Assembly (NCBI GenBank): GCA_002471015.1
Contig: DKPB01000082.1
Location: 62,001 to 126,000, forward strand
Direction of reading: 5' to 3'
Source: Stenotrophomonas sp. UBA7346
Lineage (GTDB): Bacteria > Pseudomonadota > Gammaproteobacteria > Xanthomonadales > Xanthomonadaceae
Length of the DNA stretch: 64,000 nt
The position numbers and the translations under genes are program-made. The notes under the pieces are model-generated. The model was not told where the DNA came from. It saw nothing but the letters and a program-made list of their open reading frames with translations, and searched no databases. Positions 1-8,656 of this stretch are shown here, one piece after another; the first letter of the stretch is position 1, and each line of letters opens with the position of its first letter.

Positions 1-38
1 GGATGGCGTGCTGGCCGTACGCAAATAACAAACAGACT

Positions 39-136
39 TGTAGGAGCGGCGTAAGCCGCGAAGCTCGTACCCTCTCAAGCCACGGTCCAATGGCAATCTC
101 CTTGCCCCCGGCTTCGCGGCTTACGCCGCTCCCACA
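39..136. repeat. REP-like inverted repeat pair
   Basis: Two 26-base arms, 39-64 and 111-136, are reverse complements with one mismatch. Each contains an internal GCGGCGTAAGCCGC palindrome and starts TGT(A/G)GGAGCGG. This is the form of the dispersed REP elements of Xanthomonadaceae and Pseudomonas. The 46-base spacer and the arms together could fold into a long intergenic cruciform just upstream of the first gene. Confidence 0.7.
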
Positions 137-210
137 AACCCGCCAAGCTGTATACGCCCCGCCTTAACGTCTTCCGCGCGACACTGCGCGTTCCGAAGCG
201 GAGGCAGCCC

Positions 211-852
211 ATGGCAACCGAAACCGTACGCGGCAAGACCGTCACCATCCGTTTCGATGGTGAACGTTGCATCCACTCACGCAACTGCGTGCTCAGCCAC
301 CCGGACGTGTTCGTGCCCAATGTGGTGGGCGAATGGATCCACCCCGACGCCGTGCCGCCGGAAGAAGTGGCGCTGATAGCGCGCAACTGCCCATCCGGCG
401 CCATCCGCTACGAATACAACGACGGCAGCCACGCCGAACCCGCACCGGTGGTGAATCTGGTGCATATACGCGAGAACGGCCCACTCGCCTTCAACGCACC
501 GCTGCTGATCGCCGGCAGCGACGAAGGCATGCGCGCAACCCTGTGCCGTTGCGGCGAGTCACACAACAAGCCCTTCTGCGACCACCGCCATGTCGACTGC
601 GGCTTCACCGCCAGCGGCGAACCGCCGGAGCAGAAGTCGGCAGCACTGGCACAGCGCGACGGCCCACTGCAGGTGAAGCCCACCCGCGACGGCCCTTTGC
701 ACGTCATCGGCAACCTCGAGGTGGTCAGCGGCACCGGCCGCACCGTCGACCGGGTCACCGAAACCTGGCTGTGCCGCTGTGGCCACTCCAACAACAAGCC
801 CTTCTGCGACGGCAGCCACAACAAGGTCGGCTTCCAGGCCGACGGCGAGTAA
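211..852 (+). CDS. CDGSH iron-sulfur protein with N-terminal 4Fe-4S mono-cluster domain
   Basis: The 213-residue protein begins with a divergent single-cluster ferredoxin segment (about residues 10-70; Cys20, Cys26 and Cys60 visible). Two CDGSH-type 2Fe-2S motifs follow. The first reads CRCGESHNKPFC-DHRH (Cys112, Cys114, Cys123, His127), where DHRH replaces the usual DGSH. The second, near residue 195, has the canonical CDGSH ending. The likely role is a cytosolic electron-transfer or redox-sensing iron-sulfur protein; the partner is unknown. A purine-rich AAGCGGAGGCAG stretch precedes the ATG. A small acidic protein gene follows 25 bases downstream, so the two may be co-transcribed. Confidence in the family is high and in any specific role low. 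Confidence 0.85.
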   Translation: MATETVRGKTVTIRFDGERCIHSRNCVLSHPDVFVPNVVGEWIHPDAVPPEEVALIARNCPSGAIRYEYNDGSHAEPAPVVNLVHIRENGPLAFNAPLLIAGSDEGMRATLCRCGESHNKPFCDHRHVDCGFTASGEPPEQKSAALAQRDGPLQVKPTRDGPLHVIGNLEVVSGTGRTVDRVTETWLCRCGHSNNKPFCDGSHNKVGFQADGE

Positions 853-877
853 CCCTGTCCCATACAAGGAGAACCCT

Positions 878-1174
878 ATGGCAAACCTCGAATTCCGCCT
901 CACCGCCGACGACGGCGTGGCCCAGGCCATGCTCGACATGCTCAAGGGCATGGACGATGTTGATTGGGCCGAGGACGTGGCCGACCTGGAACCGGGCGCG
1001 GACGATGAGGACAGCAGTTCGGCCGGGCTGAGTGACAACGAAGGCCCTGGCTTCCACCTCATCCAGGTGGAGACCAACGACGACGACAGCGTGGAACGCG
1101 TGGTGGACGCCGCGCAGGCACTGGCCGAGCGCCTGGGTGCGGTGCTGGAATTCGAGCGCGGCGAAGACACCTGA
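878..1174 (+). CDS. small acidic protein of unknown function
   Basis: This 98-residue protein is strongly acidic, with an Asp/Glu-rich middle (about residues 25-60) and a C-terminal helix rich in Ala and Val. The start at 878 is chosen because AAGGAGAACCCT precedes the ATG at good spacing; the open frame extends further upstream, but that part overlaps the CDGSH gene. No signal peptide, membrane segment or known motif is seen. Its position 25 bases after the CDGSH gene suggests an operon. The family was not recognised and no function is proposed. Confidence 0.65.
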   Translation: MANLEFRLTADDGVAQAMLDMLKGMDDVDWAEDVADLEPGADDEDSSSAGLSDNEGPGFHLIQVETNDDDSVERVVDAAQALAERLGAVLEFERGEDT

Positions 1175-1227
1175 GCCATTGGCTGGCAAGCGAGTGCCCG
1201 CCGCCACTGGAGGCGCCACTGCACGCC

Positions 1228-2493
1228 TTACAGGTCGTAGGACAGCAGGTCGTAACCGGTGGCCGCACGCACCACGCGCTGGTGCACGAACGCCCCGCTG
1301 CCGCCATTGGTCAACACCACGATGCCGCGCCGGCGCTGCGCGTCGCCCAATGCGAAGTTCTTGAAGATGCCGCTGTTGCTGCCGGAGTGGTAGAACATCG
1401 GCCCGTCACGGGTCTGCTCCATGTTCCAGCCCAGGCCTTTCTCGGTCCAACGGCCCGGCAGGCTGATCTGCGGCGTGAGCATCGCCCGCCGGGCCGCATC
1501 GCTGAGCTCCCATGAAGCCCGCTGCCGGCCATCCATCATCAGGCAGAGGAAGCGCGCATAGTCGCTCACCGTGGTCCGCAGGCTCGCCGCCGCATTGGCC
1601 AGGATATCGCCGGGCCAGCTGACCAAGCCCGGCGGCGCCAGCGCCAGCACCTCGGGCAATGCGCGCTGCGCATCCTCGTAGCGCCAGGCAGACAAGGGCT
1701 TGCCCCAGCGCTGCGCAACTTTCTGCGCAAGCTCCCATTGCTCGCGCAGCACCTGGCGGGGAACGTCGCCCCCGGCGCGATCATGAGCCGGATGGCCATG
1801 CACGGAGCGCGCCGCAAGATCCGCGTTCCAGGTGTAGCTGCTGTCGCGCATGCCAGCCGGGCCAAACAGGTGCGCCTGCATCGCAGCGTCCAGGCTTTGC
1901 CCGGTGAGTTCTTCAACCACCAGCTGCAACCAGACAAAAGCCTCGCCGGAATAGGTGACGCGCGTGCCGGGCTCGAAGGCCGGCACCAGCTTCTCCGTGG
2001 CCGGCGACCTGCGCCAATCCGGCAAGCCGGTGGTGTGGCGCAGCACATCGCGCACGGTGATGCGCGCAAGCCACGGATGATCGCCAAGATAATCCGGGCG
2101 CCGGTACTGCAGCAGCGGGACATCCAGCGCCATCCGCCCCTGCTCCACCAGCTGCATCACCAGATAGGCGAACACCGGCTTGCTCAACGATGCATCTTCA
2201 AACACCGTTCGCGCGGCTATGGGGGCCTGCGTCTGCGCGTTGGCCATGCCAATCCCGCGGCTCCAGGCCACCGCGCCGTCCTCGACCACCGCGACGCCAA
2301 CACCGGGCACCGCGAACGCCTGCATCATCCGCGCTAACTCGGCGAGGAATGCATCATCGGGAATCCAGGAGCTTCCCTTGCTGTTCTTGCATGCAGCAGT
2401 CTGTGCATGCACCGGCGGCAGTGCGGTAAAAAGACCCAGCGCTGCGGAACCGGCAAGAAAGCCACGACGACCAGACACCATGCGACTCGGCAT
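1228..2493 (-). CDS. Tat-exported serine hydrolase (class C beta-lactamase/esterase family)
   Basis: The 421-residue protein has a twin-arginine-type leader (GRRGFLAGS followed by a hydrophobic stretch and a VHAQ cleavage region), so it is probably periplasmic. It carries the serine penicillin-recognising fold signatures: SLSK (SxxK nucleophile and base), a YSG motif in place of YxN, and HSG near the C-terminus. This fits the family of AmpC-like beta-lactamases, D-aminopeptidases and esterases; the substrate cannot be told. The start at 2493 is preferred over the longer frame because GGAGG lies 9 bases upstream and the Tat motif then falls near the N-terminus. It converges on the preceding pair and has no obvious operon partner. 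Confidence 0.8.
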   Translation of the reverse strand: MPSRMVSGRRGFLAGSAALGLFTALPPVHAQTAACKNSKGSSWIPDDAFLAELARMMQAFAVPGVGVAVVEDGAVAWSRGIGMANAQTQAPIAARTVFEDASLSKPVFAYLVMQLVEQGRMALDVPLLQYRRPDYLGDHPWLARITVRDVLRHTTGLPDWRRSPATEKLVPAFEPGTRVTYSGEAFVWLQLVVEELTGQSLDAAMQAHLFGPAGMRDSSYTWNADLAARSVHGHPAHDRAGGDVPRQVLREQWELAQKVAQRWGKPLSAWRYEDAQRALPEVLALAPPGLVSWPGDILANAAASLRTTVSDYARFLCLMMDGRQRASWELSDAARRAMLTPQISLPGRWTEKGLGWNMEQTRDGPMFYHSGSNSGIFKNFALGDAQRRRGIVVLTNGGSGAFVHQRVVRAATGYDLLSYDL

Positions 2494-3035
2494 TGCCAAT
2501 AGCCTCCGTAACGGATGGCCCAGCATAGCGGGTGTTTCGAGCACCTATCGACGCATGGAATAAAGCGAATCCCGCCGCGATTTGGCACGGGCGTCAAGAG
2601 ATTCGAAACGGAGTGACTTGGCGGGTAAAACCACCGCAGAGCACTGGCATAGGTGGTGGGCCCACCATCAACCGAATTACGACAGCAACCTATTGAAATT
2701 AAATAATATTACAAATTTCAATAAGATCTGTTACTCACACCGTTACTCACATCAAAAAAGTGACCTGGGTTCGAAGCCTTCAGACCTGAAGAACCCTCTT
2801 TTGAGCGCGAAGCGCCCCCCAGATGGGCACCGCGAGCGGTTGCCCCCCCCACGGCAAACGAGAGCAGAGGTGTTCATGGCTACTACGCAGATGAGTTGCT
2901 CCCCAAGATGGCTTCAACATGATGGACATGCCGCAAGCGCCATCAAGGCGTTCCACAATGAACCTGCCAGAAACAGATTCCCTACTCCCAAAAATAACGA
3001 CCGGTCATGAAAGGGTTGGGGCTGGTCCACGCACA
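2494..3035. other. intergenic region without a supported gene
   Basis: About 540 bases with a strikingly AT-rich patch (roughly 2690-2760) in otherwise GC-rich DNA. An open frame on the plus strand (2582-3010) has no ribosome site and no recognisable sequence. The composition shift hints at inserted or decayed foreign DNA. Promoters for the serine hydrolase gene must lie at the left end. Confidence 0.5.
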
Positions 3036-4091
3036 TCACCCATGCGCGCCCCCCATTACCGGTAGCACCACCCCACTGATGTAGCTGGCGGTAACTGGAG
3101 AGGCGAGGAATACGTATGCCGGTGACAGCTCCTCAGGCTGTGCAGGTCGCTTCATGTCACTGTCGGCGCCGAATTGAGCAACGTCATCGGCTGCTTTATC
3201 AGCAGGGTTCAGCGGCGTCCATACCGGGCCTGGGGCAATACAGTTCACACGGATTCCGCGCGGCAACAGCTGGGTTGCCAGCGCCTTGGTGAAGGCATGA
3301 ATAGCACCCTTTGTCGTGGAGTAGTCGATCAGCGATGGGCTGCCGAAGATTCCGGTTTCCGAGCCGGTATTGATGATGCTTCCACCCTCCTCCATGTAGG
3401 GCAGCACGGCCCGCGCCATATGGATGTAACCGGCTATGTTGGTCTGCAGCGTCTCCTGCAGATGCTCATCCGCGAGATCTTCCAGCCGACGGCAATGTAG
3501 CTGGAACGCGGCATTGTTGACCAGAATGTCGACCCCACCGAACGCCTTGGCGACTTTCTTCACTGCCTTGTTGCAGAAGGAAGGATCACGCAGGTCGCCA
3601 CTGATGGCCAGGCTACGTGTGCCCTCCTTCTCGACCTTGCTACAGGTCAGCTTCGCATCCTCGTGCTCGCTGAGATACAAGACGGCGACATCTGCGCCCT
3701 CACGCGCGAAAAGAATCGCCACTGCCCTGCCTATGCCCGAGTCACCACCGGTGATGATCGCGCGCAGGCCTCGCAACTTCCCGCTGCCCACGTAGTCGGG
3801 CGCCATGTAACGTGGGGCCAGATCAAGCTCGCCTTCCGCGCCGGGCTTTCGGATGCTCTGAGCGGGCATGCGGGTTGGTTGCTGGCGTGTACCCGCTTGA
3901 ACCGGCGCTGGTTTATCAGGCTTGCCGGCTTTGGCATCCAGCTGGTTCGCCCTGCTCTGAAGTTTCCGCTGCCTCGCCGCCGTACTCTGGGCGTCTTCAT
4001 CCTCACCGCCCGTCGCAACGGGCTTTGTTGGATTCTTCTTGGGCAGCTTTTTTGTGGCTGATTTGGCTGCGGATTTCCTGGATTCAGACAT
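3036..4091 (-). CDS. SDR-family oxidoreductase, YghA-like, with lysine/proline-rich N-terminus
   Basis: A 351-residue classical short-chain dehydrogenase preceded by about 95 hydrophilic Lys/Pro/Ala-rich residues. The nucleotide-binding motif TGGDSGIG is at 114-121, NNAA at 192-195, the catalytic serine in NTGSETG near 244, and Tyr257-x3-Lys261 forms the active-site pair. The GGDSGIGR form is typical of the general-stress reductases related to E. coli YghA, which use NAD(P)H on aldehydes or alcohols. The basic tail is longer than in YghA (about 294 residues) and could bind nucleic acid or acidic partners, which is speculation. It is a single gene with a plausible AAGGCCGAG site. Co-location with ferritin-like and catalase genes supports a stress role. 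Confidence 0.9.
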   Translation of the reverse strand: MSESRKSAAKSATKKLPKKNPTKPVATGGEDEDAQSTAARQRKLQSRANQLDAKAGKPDKPAPVQAGTRQQPTRMPAQSIRKPGAEGELDLAPRYMAPDYVGSGKLRGLRAIITGGDSGIGRAVAILFAREGADVAVLYLSEHEDAKLTCSKVEKEGTRSLAISGDLRDPSFCNKAVKKVAKAFGGVDILVNNAAFQLHCRRLEDLADEHLQETLQTNIAGYIHMARAVLPYMEEGGSIINTGSETGIFGSPSLIDYSTTKGAIHAFTKALATQLLPRGIRVNCIAPGPVWTPLNPADKAADDVAQFGADSDMKRPAQPEELSPAYVFLASPVTASYISGVVLPVMGGAHG

Positions 4092-4136
4092 AACTCGGCC
4101 TTCTAGGCATCAGTTGGCAAGCGTCCCGGAATGGGT

Positions 4137-4328
4137 TCAAGTTGTGCTGTCTTTGTCTGGTTGATCCGGTATTGGAGGCCCTCTCTCCGGATCAACGGGT
4201 GGCAAATCGGGGTTGTCGTTGCCAGGCAGGTCGGGGTTTGGGCGATCAGGATTCCGAGGATCACGCATTGGGTCTGGTGTTCCTGGTTCGCGGGGCGCAT
4301 TCGGGTCGGTTGGCGTGGGAGTGCTCAC
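4137..4328 (-). CDS. small proline-rich protein
   Basis: A 63-residue product made almost entirely of Pro, Asp, Asn, Arg and Gly, with repeated DP, NPD and PDLP steps, and predicted to be disordered. The start is a GTG with GAGGTGA five bases upstream, which is the main support for calling it a gene. It lies 45 bases upstream of the SDR gene on the same strand and may share its transcript. No homologue was recognised and no function is proposed. Confidence 0.5.
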   Translation of the reverse strand: MSTPTPTDPNAPREPGTPDPMRDPRNPDRPNPDLPGNDNPDLPPVDPERGPPIPDQPDKDSTT

Positions 4329-4438
4329 AGCTCACCTCATGTAACGGCGCAATGGTGGTATCGCAGCCCCTACCTTGCGCACGCCAACGTTAGTCTGCAG
4401 TCATGCAATGTGAAGAAAACTCACTGCAGTTCGCCTTG

Positions 4439-4915
4439 TCACAGCTGCGACTTGATCGGCAGAATGAACTTCTCGATCATTTTCTCCTTCATCGGCCGCT
4501 GCTCCCACATCGCATAGGTGTACTTGATCGTCGGTTTCAGTTCGGCCTCGAATACCTCGGTCATCCGTGCAGCGAACACTGCGTCGTAGACATTGAGGCT
4601 CGCTTCATCGTTGAGCCGGAAGCTTCGCACGTCGAAGTTCGTGGAACCCACCGAGCTCATTATCCCGTCCACGATCAGCAGCTTGTTGTGCATCACCGTA
4701 GGCTGGTACTCGTAGATTTCGATGCCAGCCAGCAACAGCTCCCCCCAATGTGCTTTCGAGGCCAAGCGAACCGTCTCCGAGTCAATGAGTTTGCCAGGCA
4801 CCGTAACGCGAACCCGCACCCCTCGCTGTCGTGCAGTGATCAGCGCCTTGATGATCAACTCGTCGGGAACGAAGTACGCCGCCTGCAGGTCGATGCTGTG
4901 CTCTGCTGCTGCTTG
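4439..4915 (-). pseudogene. 3' fragment of a cardiolipin synthase (phospholipase D family)
   Basis: The frame encodes the C-terminal third of a cardiolipin synthase. An AYFVPDE segment is followed by the second HKD motif (HNKLLIVD, then GSTNFD) and the usual basic C-terminus. The coding frame continues upstream of any plausible start to about 4915 and then stops matching; a TGA appears a few codons later. The first HKD domain and the membrane segments are absent, so the enzyme cannot be functional. The break coincides with the start of an opposite-strand EAL-domain fragment, marking a deletion or inversion junction in a CTG-repeat-like stretch. The family assignment is firm. Confidence 0.8.
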
Positions 4916-5607
4916 ACTACCAGGAAATCATCTCCCTCACCGGTACGGACACCGCTACCAACATCGAACTGCTGCTGCGCCCGCGTGATGAAGATGGCAG
5001 CATCGTGCTGCCGGGCGTATTTCTACCTGCCGCCGAGCGCTACGGCTTGATGCCTGCCATTGACCGATGGGTGATCCGGAAAGCGCTGTCAAGCTTCAAC
5101 AAACTCCATCCCACTGCTCAGGCACTTGGTAGCTGTGCAATCAATCTATCAGGCGCCAGCGTCGAGGCCGAGGGCTTGGCGGACTTCATTCTTGGCTGCA
5201 TCGCAGAACACGGAGGTCCGCCACAGCAGCTTTGCTTTGAGGTCACCGAGACCGTCGCAGTTCGCAACCTGGTCAAGGTAGCGAGCATCGTTGAACGCCT
5301 GCGTTGTGCCGGCTGCAGCATCGCCCTCGATGACTTTGGCGCTGGCATGTCTTCTTTTGGCTATCTCAAGAACCTCCCCTTGGACCGGATCAAGATCGAC
5401 CGCAGTTTCATTATTGATCTGGATACCGATCCGATCAGCCATACCATCATCAGCGCCATCACCAAGATAGGCCACCAGCGCGGCCTCAAGGTCGTGGCCG
5501 AAGGTGTGAGTTCCGGGCATCTGTGTGAGGCGGCGCGTTCCTTAGGAGTGGACTACGCCCAAGGCTTTGGCCTGCATCGGCCCGAACAGGTGGCGTTCCA
5601 GCGTTAG
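4916..5607 (+). pseudogene. 3' fragment of an EAL-domain (cyclic-di-GMP phosphodiesterase) gene
   Basis: The frame opens directly at the junction with the cardiolipin synthase fragment and reads DYQEIISL, the usual first strand of an EAL domain. The signature glutamate follows in ELLLR, then NLSG, FEVTET, DDFGAGMSS, KIDRSF, VAEG and AQGF. Nearly the whole EAL domain is present, but the 5' end with its start codon and any sensory domain is missing. An internal GTG at 5005 could restart translation, but it would lack the EAL glutamate. It was probably part of a larger sensor protein. It is unlikely to be expressed as an active enzyme unless transcription and initiation come from the neighbouring DNA. 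Confidence 0.75.
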
Positions 5608-5826
5608 CCTTCACCCATTGCTTCGGCGGCCGCCGCGACTTGTGAAGAAGTGTTCGCAAAACAGAGGCCGTCGGGGACGAGCGCTTAACTCCGCGCTTGG
5701 CAACATGCTGCTAGACCCGCACGGAGCCAGCACCATGATCGCTACACGGACTCTTCCGCGAAAAGCCGCCCTGTTATGCTTCGCAATCGGCGCAGCTTTG
5801 GCATCGTTCATTCAGGCGGTCTGATC

Positions 5827-6036
5827 ATGGAATTCTGCGCACAGGTGATTTCAACCGAACAGTGGATGCGCCTGAATGCATCGCACGAACGGCATGGAAG
5901 CGGGCCAGAGTTCTGGGAGGCCTATCGCGACATACTGGATACTGTCTCGCAACACGTTGACGGGACTGCCGCTGCCAATGAGCTGGCCAGGCTTGCCCTG
6001 CAACTCGGCGTCACCGAAACCGAACTCTTTGTCTAG
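5827..6036 (+). CDS. small HGSG-EFWE protein, copy 1
   Basis: This 69-residue protein aligns over its full length with the product at 17875-18087: a variable N-terminus, then HGSG-x-EFWE-x-Y, an L-rich helix, and a shared ending of the form NELA-x-LA-x-Q-x-G-x-T with LFV at the terminus. A third, truncated copy lies at 40964-41050. It is soluble, mildly acidic and predicted helical, with no signal peptide. The ATG at 5827 is picked by homology to the paralogue. A semiSWEET-like gene begins six bases after its stop, so the two are probably one operon. The family was not recognised; conservation of three copies shows it is a real gene. Confidence 0.75.
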   Translation: MEFCAQVISTEQWMRLNASHERHGSGPEFWEAYRDILDTVSQHVDGTAAANELARLALQLGVTETELFV

Positions 6037-6042
6037 AGAGCC

Positions 6043-6330
6043 ATGGGTGACGAACTGCTGACAGAATGCGTGGGTTGGGCGGCTTCGGTGATCCTGCTCG
6101 CCACCTTGATCCGGCAGATCGTCAAACAGGCCCAGGCTGAGCACCCGGAAACCCTCTCCACCTGGCTGTTCGTTGGGCAGGCAGCGGCTTCAATACTGTT
6201 TGTCATCTACTCCGCGCTGGTAGGCAACACGATCTTCGTAATCACCAACAGTTGCCTTCTACTTACCGCGCTGGCGGGGCAGTGGGTGTCGCGCCGCAAG
6301 CGCAGGCGCGCCACGTCCGCTGGGAACTGA
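6043..6330 (+). CDS. PQ-loop/semiSWEET-like small membrane protein
   Basis: A 95-residue protein with three hydrophobic helices (about 8-27, 39-60 and 62-80) and a basic C-terminus (RRKRRR). The three-helix layout, with a Gln-containing first helix end (ATLIRQIVKQ) and the LSTWLF start of helix two, resembles bacterial semiSWEET or PQ-loop half-transporters. Those dimerise to move small sugars. The assignment rests on pattern, not on a key residue. It starts six bases after the small HGSG-EFWE gene with GAGAG upstream, so translation is likely coupled. An alternative is an uncharacterised three-helix inner-membrane protein. Confidence 0.65.
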   Translation: MGDELLTECVGWAASVILLATLIRQIVKQAQAEHPETLSTWLFVGQAAASILFVIYSALVGNTIFVITNSCLLLTALAGQWVSRRKRRRATSAGN

Positions 6331-6950
6331 CGGCTCCGCGAACTGGGACACTGCTTCAGAGCACGACATGTCCGCATGGCTCTGCATCATCGGCCGCCCT
6401 GCAGAATGGCGCCGGCATGCGGAGCCGTTCATGGATCCGGCGCCGACGAACGCGTGCACGAACGACCCAATGGGCGCTCTGCGTCCAAGCAGGCAATCCA
6501 CGCCTGGCTACGCTTCCTCCCCGATATCGGGTGGCTGCACGCGACGCTCGCGGCTGTTGTCCTGATCCTGCGCCATTCGTCCCTGGCGCCGCGTGGGCTC
6601 TGCGATCACCAGTGATTCCCAGTTATCGGAAGCGAGCAAGCTTGGGGTTGTTTCCAGGGGTGTTGTCATTGTCGGCATCCTGATTCATGGGCAGCGTTCC
6701 CGAAAGCAAACAACCACGAGCTGCGAGGAATTCCTGTCACGAAATGTCAACGGCGCGTACACAATCACTACTGCGATTGAACGCCGCACCTCGCGGGAAA
6801 GCCTTCAATGAACAGGGGCCGCAGCGTGCGAGCACTCTTCACAACTTGCTGGCAGCCCTGCACGCGCTGCTAGCAACACGTGGATCAGATTTACTGTTGC
6901 CAGCACGGCCGCATCAATGCCGGCATCGTCCAATTCCACGAGGCACGAAG
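6331..6950. other. 620-base region with no supported gene
   Basis: Several overlapping open frames are present on both strands, but none has a ribosome site or a recognisable protein sequence. Codon use looks like out-of-frame GC-rich DNA. The right end presumably carries the promoter of the small protein gene starting at 6951. Confidence 0.5.
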
Positions 6951-7130
6951 ATGATACGAGACCGCAAGGATCCGCCCGAGCCTTCTGAGGAGCGCGACTG
7001 CCCCGAGTCAAGCCAACAGCGTCGCCAGCGCAAAGAGCACGAGAGTTCCAATCACGACGAAGCGCTGGAAGAAACTTTCCCCGCCAGCGACCCGGTGTCG
7101 CCTTTCGTCCCTGCCAAGGCGCCAGACTGA
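6951..7130 (+). CDS. small charged protein with EETFPASDP C-terminal motif
   Basis: A 59-residue, highly charged protein (Glu, Arg, Ser, Gln) ending in a conserved-looking segment, DEALEETFPASDPVSP. That segment occurs at the C-terminus of many small proteobacterial proteins of unknown function. The open frame extends far upstream, but the ATG at 6951 has GAGG nine bases before it and begins the compositionally consistent part. It has no membrane or signal segment and is probably disordered. It stands alone between gene-poor DNA and the convergent ferritin-like gene. Confidence 0.6.
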   Translation: MIRDRKDPPEPSEERDCPESSQQRRQRKEHESSNHDEALEETFPASDPVSPFVPAKAPD

Positions 7131-7274
7131 CCAAACGTGGGGTGGACCGGCATTCCGGCCACCCCACGCCCTCAGGGTCGGTCACTACGTGCGTTTGCTG
7201 CCGCGGCAGGCAACATGCACACATACACCGGTGCTCGCATTTGGCCATCCCCTTGCCGCGCAATCCCGGCAGGC

Positions 7275-7877
7275 TCAGAGATAGTCTTTGCGGGCCTTTT
7301 CCGCGCGTGCGGCACCGATGGCGGTCTCCACATCCTTCTGCTCCTCGGGCGGAGGCAGAACCGCCGGAATGCCAAGACTCTGCAGCCAGAGCTCACGGGC
7401 CCAACCGGCGGTGTGGTAAAGGTGATGGTCTTCCTGCTTCTCAACGGCCTCATAAGCCTGCTTGAGTATTTTTGCCGAAGCGCCGCCCTGTTCGGCAACC
7501 TTGCCTATCAACTCCCAATTCTGGTGGTCCTTGGTTTCCGCCAACACAACGCATTCGGCTGCAACCAACTCGGCTGCGGCCGGCGTGTCGTTCTTGATTG
7601 CCATTTCGATGGCGGCTACCAGCGATTTGCCATGATGGGCAACTACCTGCCGGCCGGGACTGGTCATCTCGGTATCAAGGCCGAGCTCCTTGAAAACCCG
7701 CGTAAGTATTTCTTCATGGCCACGGGTTTCTTCGAGATAGCCCTCCCACTCTTCACGCAGGTCGTCGTTCTGCACCGCCTTCAAGGCGGCCGTATAGATC
7801 TTCTGCCCACCGCGCTCGGTCTCAAGTGCCTGAAGCAGCAACTCGGTGACCTGGGCGCTATCTGTCTTTCTGGCCAT
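7275..7877 (-). CDS. ferritin-like four-helix protein
   Basis: A 200-residue protein dominated by helices with carboxylate/histidine pairs of the ferritin-like type. E-x3-G-x3-Y occurs in helix one, EETRGHE in helix two, and KQEDHHLYH in the last helix. These could form a di-iron site for iron handling or peroxide consumption, as in stress-induced ferritin-like proteins. The start at 7877 (MARKTD) is used because AGGAGAGCC lies just upstream; the longer frame has no site. It is single-gene and convergent with the small protein gene at 6951. Metal content and activity are inferred from fold resemblance only. Confidence 0.75.
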   Translation of the reverse strand: MARKTDSAQVTELLLQALETERGGQKIYTAALKAVQNDDLREEWEGYLEETRGHEEILTRVFKELGLDTEMTSPGRQVVAHHGKSLVAAIEMAIKNDTPAAAELVAAECVVLAETKDHQNWELIGKVAEQGGASAKILKQAYEAVEKQEDHHLYHTAGWARELWLQSLGIPAVLPPPEEQKDVETAIGAARAEKARKDYL

Positions 7878-8180
7878 GACGGCTCTCCTGAGGGACGAAC
7901 GTGTGGTGTAGCGGCAGCGGCGATAGCGATGCGTGAGCGCCCGTGAATGCAATGCGAACACGCACCGGCCATGTGTGCAGCAGGTACGGATAACATCGCC
8001 AGTCGCGGAGCCCCGTGCTGGCGCATGTCAAAGTCAAATGGCGAACTACGGATCTGCGCGTAATCGTGCTATTGCGTTGCCGTCGCGGCAAAAAGAACGC
8101 GCAATCCGATCAATCAGCATGGGACAAGCAGATTTCCCACGCGAACCCATGGCAGCGGGTACCTACGCCAAGGCTGATCG
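7878..8180. other. 303-base intergenic region
   Basis: No gene is supported here. It should contain the promoter of the ferritin-like gene at its left end and the 3' flank of the small gene ending at 8181. No clear hairpin or repeat was seen. Confidence 0.4.
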
Positions 8181-8426
8181 TCAACCGACCATCAAGGCCC
8201 AAGGGGCTTTGGATCCGGAAAAATGGTAACGCAACCCTTCGTGGTCCACCTGCGTGGCGATGTTCCCCAGGTTGTCGATCATTACATGCAGATCAATCAA
8301 GGCTGCCGCCGCCCTGCTTGCCGGATGGCGCAGTAAGTCATCAAGTGGTACGCGTTCAGTACGCAGCAACTTCACCGCGCGACGTTCCAGTCCCGGACCT
8401 TCCAGGAACATGTTCAAACCGTTCAA
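8181..8426 (-). CDS. small protein of unknown function
   Basis: An 81-residue, helix-rich protein with no signal peptide. The start is taken as a TTG at 8426 preceded by GGGAGAAG at five to six bases. An in-frame ATG 15 bases downstream (MFLEG) is the alternative, and the longer upstream frame looks non-coding. The sequence has a leucine-rich first half (VPLDDLLRHPAS) and a mixed second half. No family was recognised and no operon partner is obvious. Confidence 0.5.
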   Translation of the reverse strand: MNGLNMFLEGPGLERRAVKLLRTERVPLDDLLRHPASRAAAALIDLHVMIDNLGNIATQVDHEGLRYHFSGSKAPWALMVG

Positions 8427-8656
8427 GATACTTCTCCCTTTGCGGGACCCACCCTGTACTAGCCTTACTGGTATACAGCAAACCAACGCCTGAATTGGCA
8501 ACTCGCCTTCACACCTCCTGCGGGGCTTCAGCTGGTGGGTACCGCCGCCACCTTGATGGGCTGGCGTGCAATCACCCCAACACCGGACGCCAAAACGTAT
8601 GCGGATGCCTCCCGAGCCACCGCCATGCGCAGAGCGTAAAGCCTGCTGCAATGTGA

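Noticed and set aside
267..1031. 254-codon frame overlapping the CDGSH gene
   Set aside because: Shifted-frame shadow of the CDGSH gene, Arg-rich and without recognisable motifs.
2760..2800. TGGGTTCGAAGCC, resembling a tRNA T-loop
   Set aside because: The flanking bases do not form a five-pair T-stem and no acceptor, D or anticodon arm is present, so no tRNA is called.
2582..3010. 142-codon frame in the AT-rich gap
   Set aside because: No ribosome site and no protein-like composition; crosses the AT-rich patch with rare codons.
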